This document shows, piece after piece, positions 5,667 to 8,133 of a DNA stretch of 8,133 bases. This DNA is from Deltaproteobacteria bacterium (GTDB taxonomy: Bacteria > Desulfobacterota > GWC2-55-46): NCBI GenBank assembly GCA_030646655.1, contig JAUSLB010000272.1, forward strand, positions 1 through 8,133, given 5' to 3'. Made by a program: the position numbers and the translations under genes. Positions within the stretch are counted from its first letter, which is position 1; each line of letters starts with the position of its first letter. Under the pieces are notes generated by a model. That model ran no database searches and had not been told where the DNA came from. It was given only the letters and a program-made list of their open reading frames with translations.

Positions 5667-6425
5667 TTAGACCCTTTTAGTAAGCTTTCCCATCCGTCCT
5701 TCCAGTTCCAACACCTTGTCTTTTAATTCCTTAAGCCTGAACTCCCTGTTTATAGTCGCCTTCCTGAACCGCTCAAGCTCCTCTATCCTCTGCTTAAGCG
5801 CCTCCTCCGCGAGCTTACGCTCGGTTATGTCGGTTATCATGCCGAGCGCGCCCGAATACTCTCCGTCCGGGCCGGTTATCGGGGCAGTCGATACTATGGC
5901 CCATAGCTCCGTTCCGTCTTTCCGCAGGAACCTAAAATCGTGCTGCTCCTTTATGCCTCTGTGCCTGCGCTCTATGTACGCTTGCGCGCTCTTTACAGCC
6001 TCTTGGTCCATGAAGTCGAAAAAGGGCCTGCCTACTATCTCCTCAGGCGCGACCCCGAGCATCTCCGCCATCCTGTTATTGGCGAACGCCGTCCTGTTGG
6101 ATGCGTCTATCACCCAAATCCCTTCTTCGGAGGTCTCGATTATCTGCCGGTATTTTCCCTCGCTTTCGGCAAGGGCCCTTTCAGCGGCCCTCCTCTTTTT
6201 CATGATTATCTCTGAGTAGGCCCCGAACCCGATAAACAAGAAGACGATGACAATGCGCATCCACGCCTCATGGATATTGGGGTAGAGTAATTCAGTAAAG
6301 AGATCATGATCTTCGAATACATAGGCGTGCATGGCTGATTCGAGGAGCCAGAAAATTATCGAGAGGATTATTCCGATGAGGATGAATTCGTGGGGGTAAG
6401 CGGTTATTTTGCCTTTATGACCCAT
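5667..6425 (-). CDS. Two-helix membrane protein with one PAS domain and C-terminal coiled coil
   Basis: A 252-residue membrane sensor lacking an output domain. Residues 13-30 and about 57-75 are hydrophobic helices bracketing a short acidic periplasmic loop (FEDHDLF...LLYPNIHEAWMR). This N-terminal pattern resembles one I recall in front of PAS domains in many deltaproteobacterial sensor kinases; it has no name I can give. A PAS domain follows (about 90-205, with GKYRQIIETSEEGIWVID and the GMITDITERK end), then a coiled coil (205-248) with ERFRKATINREFR. No histidine kinase, GGDEF, EAL or HD domain follows, and the stop directly abuts repeat copy C, so loss of a longer C-terminus is possible, though similar coiled-coil endings occur naturally. 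The ATG at 6425 lacks a clear ribosome site, and an in-frame TAA lies seven codons upstream. The neighbouring HD-GYP protein, downstream on the same strand, is a possible partner by position only. Confidence 0.8.
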   Translation of the reverse strand: MGHKGKITAYPHEFILIGIILSIIFWLLESAMHAYVFEDHDLFTELLYPNIHEAWMRIVIVFLFIGFGAYSEIIMKKRRAAERALAESEGKYRQIIETSEEGIWVIDASNRTAFANNRMAEMLGVAPEEIVGRPFFDFMDQEAVKSAQAYIERRHRGIKEQHDFRFLRKDGTELWAIVSTAPITGPDGEYSGALGMITDITERKLAEEALKQRIEELERFRKATINREFRLKELKDKVLELEGRMGKLTKRV

Positions 6426-6525
6426 CAGGAGGGCTCGCTTTAATTAGGAGTAGGAGCTTACATAAGAAAGTTTGGTTTCTTCAACGGTTTCTGAAATATC
6501 ATAGAGTGAATCTCAATGAACCGCC

Positions 6526-6541
6526 CCGCAGCAAGCTGCGG
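6526..6541. repeat. Short palindrome, CAAG-centred family, copy 3
   Basis: Perfect 7-bp stem CCGCAGC (6526-6532) with GCTGCGG (6535-6541) around AA. On the minus strand it lies about 100 bases upstream of the membrane PAS start, so it may sit in that gene's leader or just upstream of it. Confidence 0.65.
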
Positions 6542-6591
6542 TGTATCACCTCAAACCTTCCCCCATCAAGGCGGAGGGATTTTATAAGGAA

Positions 6592-6611
6592 CCCTGTAGC
6601 AAGCTATAGGG
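6592..6611 (-). terminator. Short palindrome, copy 4, possible rpe terminator
   Basis: CCCTGTAGC (6592-6600) pairs with GCTATAGGG (6603-6611), nine pairs including one G-U type wobble, two-base loop. It belongs to the CAAG-centred palindrome family. Read on the minus strand it lies about 90 bases past the rpe stop and is followed by TTCCTTATAAAA, a weak U-rich tract, so it may end the nrdJ-rpe transcript. The repeat identity is more secure than the terminator role. Confidence 0.45.
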
Positions 6612-6701
6612 AACCACAAGTTAAATTTTAGTCTAAAAGCGCAATGGGATGCCGTCGAGGTGAAAAAGATGGGTGCGTCTTCGGTGCGGGTTGATCCTGA
6701 T

Positions 6702-7370
6702 CTATACTTCCGCCTTTACTGAGCCTATCTCCTTTCTCATCGCCGCTATCGTTTTTTTGTAGTCGCCCGTGCCGAATATCCCTGAGCCTGAGACAAAGAC
6801 ATCGGCCCCGGCAAGGGCAACCTCTTTTATATTGTTTATCTTTATCCCCCCGTCAACCTCAAGCTCGATCGGTCTTCCGGCCTCCCCTATCATCCTCCTT
6901 ACCGCCTCTATCTTCTTTAACGAGGAGGGGATGAAGCCCTGCCCTGAAAACCCGGGGTTCACCGACATTATAAGTATGAGATCGGCGTCCTCCATTATAT
7001 CTTCGAGCGTATTTACGGGGGTCGCGGGGTTGATCGACACCCCTGCCTTAAGGCCTTTATCCTTTATCATCTGCACGGCCTTATGGAGGTGCCTCGCGGC
7101 CTCGACATGGACGGTTATGATCGAGCTCCCGGCCCTGGCGAAGTCTTCTACATACTTCTCAGGCTCGTCTATCATAAGATGCACGTCTAAAGGGAGCGCT
7201 GTAGCCCTCTTTATCGCCTCGACTACGAACGGCCCTATGGTGATGTTCGGGACGAAACGGCCGTCCATCACGTCTACATGGACATAGTCCGCGCCAGCTT
7301 CCTCTATGGCCTTCAGCTCTTTTCCGAGGCAGGTGAAATCAGCTGAAAGTATTGACGGCGATATCTTCAT
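6702..7370 (-). CDS. rpe: Ribulose-phosphate 3-epimerase
   Basis: Interconverts D-ribulose-5-phosphate and D-xylulose-5-phosphate in the pentose phosphate or Calvin-type pathways; a cytosolic metal-dependent TIM barrel. The 222 residues match the usual family length from start to end. Signatures: SPSILSADF (4-12), VHVDVMDGRFVPN (30-42), DVHLMI (62-67), SVNPGFSGQGF (136-146), EVDGGI (171-176) and the phosphate loop VSGSGIFG (193-200). Expected metal ligands H31, D33, H64 and D173 are present, with D33 and D173 as the acid-base pair. ATG at 7370 has AAGGG five bases upstream. It follows nrdJ on the same strand after 64 bases with no clear terminator, so co-transcription is plausible. The C-terminus overlaps a tiny opposite-strand reading frame. 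Confidence 0.96.
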   Translation of the reverse strand: MKISPSILSADFTCLGKELKAIEEAGADYVHVDVMDGRFVPNITIGPFVVEAIKRATALPLDVHLMIDEPEKYVEDFARAGSSIITVHVEAARHLHKAVQMIKDKGLKAGVSINPATPVNTLEDIMEDADLILIMSVNPGFSGQGFIPSSLKKIEAVRRMIGEAGRPIELEVDGGIKINNIKEVALAGADVFVSGSGIFGTGDYKKTIAAMRKEIGSVKAEV

Positions 7371-7434
7371 TTAAGCCCTTAAGGTCGATTTTCAAGTCAT
7401 TTTTACCAGATTTCAAGCCTCTTGTCCAAGCTTT

Positions 7435-8133
7435 TCAGCAGTATAAGGGGCTTTTGCATGTTAATACCTGCTCAGCCCTCGTCCCCGACCTATAGACAGT
7501 GACTCCCTTGCACCCGAGCCTGTAGGCACGGAGGTAAGCCTGCCTCACGTCTTGAGGAGTCGCGTCCGGCGGGAGGTTTATGGTCTTAGATACCGCGTTA
7601 TCGGTATACCTCTGGAAGGCGGCCTGCATCCTTATGTGACCTTCGGGCGGGATGTCGAAGGCCGTTACGAAAATCTCCTTTATATGCTTCGGAACTTCCT
7701 TCCTCTCCTTTATCTCCTTGCCCCGCGTGATGAAATCAATGAAGTCGTCGCTGTAGAACCCTTCCTCTTCGGCGGCCTCGGCGATAAGGGGATTAACCTC
7801 AGGTATCTTAACCCCGTTCAATACCTGCCTCGTATAGCTTAAAGAATAAAAAGGCTCTATCCCTGAGGAGCATCCCGCTATTATGCTCAATGTCCCTGTA
7901 GGCGCGATCGTCGTTACCGTCGCGTTCCTTACGGGCTTTACCCCCGGCTTGTCGAAGACCGACCCTTTTATATTCGGGAACGGCCCCCTCGCCTCCGCGA
8001 GCCTTCCGGATTCGTCCCAGCCGGTCTGGCTCATGAACTTCATCACCTCTTCGGCTATCTCGTAGCTCCGCTCGCTCGCGTAGGGGACCCTAAGCCTTAC
8101 GAGCATATCCGCAAATCCCATGACGCCGAGGCC
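7435..8133 (-). CDS. nrdJ: Adenosylcobalamin-dependent (class II) ribonucleotide reductase, C-terminal part
   Basis: The last 232 residues of a class II reductase; the frame is open through the right edge (GLGVMGFADML), so start and most of the barrel lie outside. The enzyme makes deoxyribonucleotides with coenzyme B12 and works with or without oxygen. Signatures seen: GLGVMGFADMLVRL, the substrate-phosphate loop TTIAPTGTLSIIAGCSSGIEP, KTINLPPDAT, and LGCKGVTVYRSGTR. The C-terminus is short: after RAEQVLTC come only KSPLYC and the stop. This gives two cysteines five residues apart (CX5C), probably the thiol pair that shuttles electrons from thioredoxin or its like to the active site; no zinc-binding tail, seen in longer relatives, follows. 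Upstream of rpe in the same direction. Regulation (for example a cobalamin riboswitch) would be outside this window. Confidence 0.95.
   Translation of the reverse strand, partial: GLGVMGFADMLVRLRVPYASERSYEIAEEVMKFMSQTGWDESGRLAEARGPFPNIKGSVFDKPGVKPVRNATVTTIAPTGTLSIIAGCSSGIEPFYSLSYTRQVLNGVKIPEVNPLIAEAAEEEGFYSDDFIDFITRGKEIKERKEVPKHIKEIFVTAFDIPPEGHIRMQAAFQRYTDNAVSKTINLPPDATPQDVRQAYLRAYRLGCKGVTVYRSGTRAEQVLTCKSPLYC

Larger units (their letters stand above)
6426..6701. other. Intergenic spacer with palindromes, no clear gene
   Basis: Gap between the membrane PAS gene and rpe, both minus strand. It holds two well-formed CAAG-centred palindromes (6526-6541, 6592-6611) and a degraded relative around 6558-6580. 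A 17-codon plus-strand reading frame (6669-6722) with a good ribosome site overlaps the end of rpe. No RNA gene and no convincing promoter for the PAS gene were found; a TTGAAG lies on the minus strand near 6480 but lacks a well-spaced -10. Confidence 0.6.

Noticed and set aside
5716..6219. 167-codon plus-strand frame opposite the membrane PAS gene
   Set aside because: Antisense shadow of a recognisable PAS and coiled-coil gene.

Overview
The window reads as a bacterial chromosome segment with seven clear protein genes and three copies of a structured intergenic repeat. Codon use is GC-leaning but rich in ATA (Ile) and AGG (Arg). Long PAS/GAF/HD-GYP sensors, a B12-dependent ribonucleotide reductase, an Slp-type lipoprotein and a stand-alone LigD phosphoesterase domain together suggest a diderm, probably anaerobic lineage near Desulfobacterota (deltaproteobacteria) or Nitrospirota. 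That placement is inference; no marker gene here settles it.

Layout: udp, uridine phosphorylase (+, 32-808), converges across repeat copy A on a two-gene minus-strand operon. That operon is a stand-alone LigD-type 3'-phosphoesterase followed by sixA (1904-1074). Divergent from it, from an interlocked promoter pair near 1924-1983, runs an Slp-family outer-membrane lipoprotein (+, 2001-2504). The lipoprotein gene converges across repeat copy B on a large cytosolic PAS-PAS-GAF-GAF-HD-GYP protein (-, 5273-2733), a likely c-di-GMP phosphodiesterase. Upstream on the same strand lie two short palindromes, repeat copy C, and a two-helix membrane PAS protein with no output domain (-, 6425-5667). Then come a 276-base spacer with more short palindromes, rpe (-, 7370-6702), and the 3' end of nrdJ (-, running off the right edge).

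The genes form small functional blocks: nucleotide and sugar metabolism (udp; nrdJ-rpe), DNA-end repair with a phosphohistidine phosphatase, envelope stress, and second-messenger signalling. No classical defence, phage or CRISPR system is visible.

The most notable signal is non-coding. The 160-260 bp element occurs three times in under 5 kb. It is built from up to seven consecutive hairpins, has imperfect terminal inverted repeats, and always has its same end next to the stop codon of a gene read in the same direction. Arms of the first two hairpins differ between copies by paired compensatory changes, so folding appears conserved rather than sequence. A second family of about 20-bp palindromes centred on CAAG is scattered through two of the intergenic gaps.
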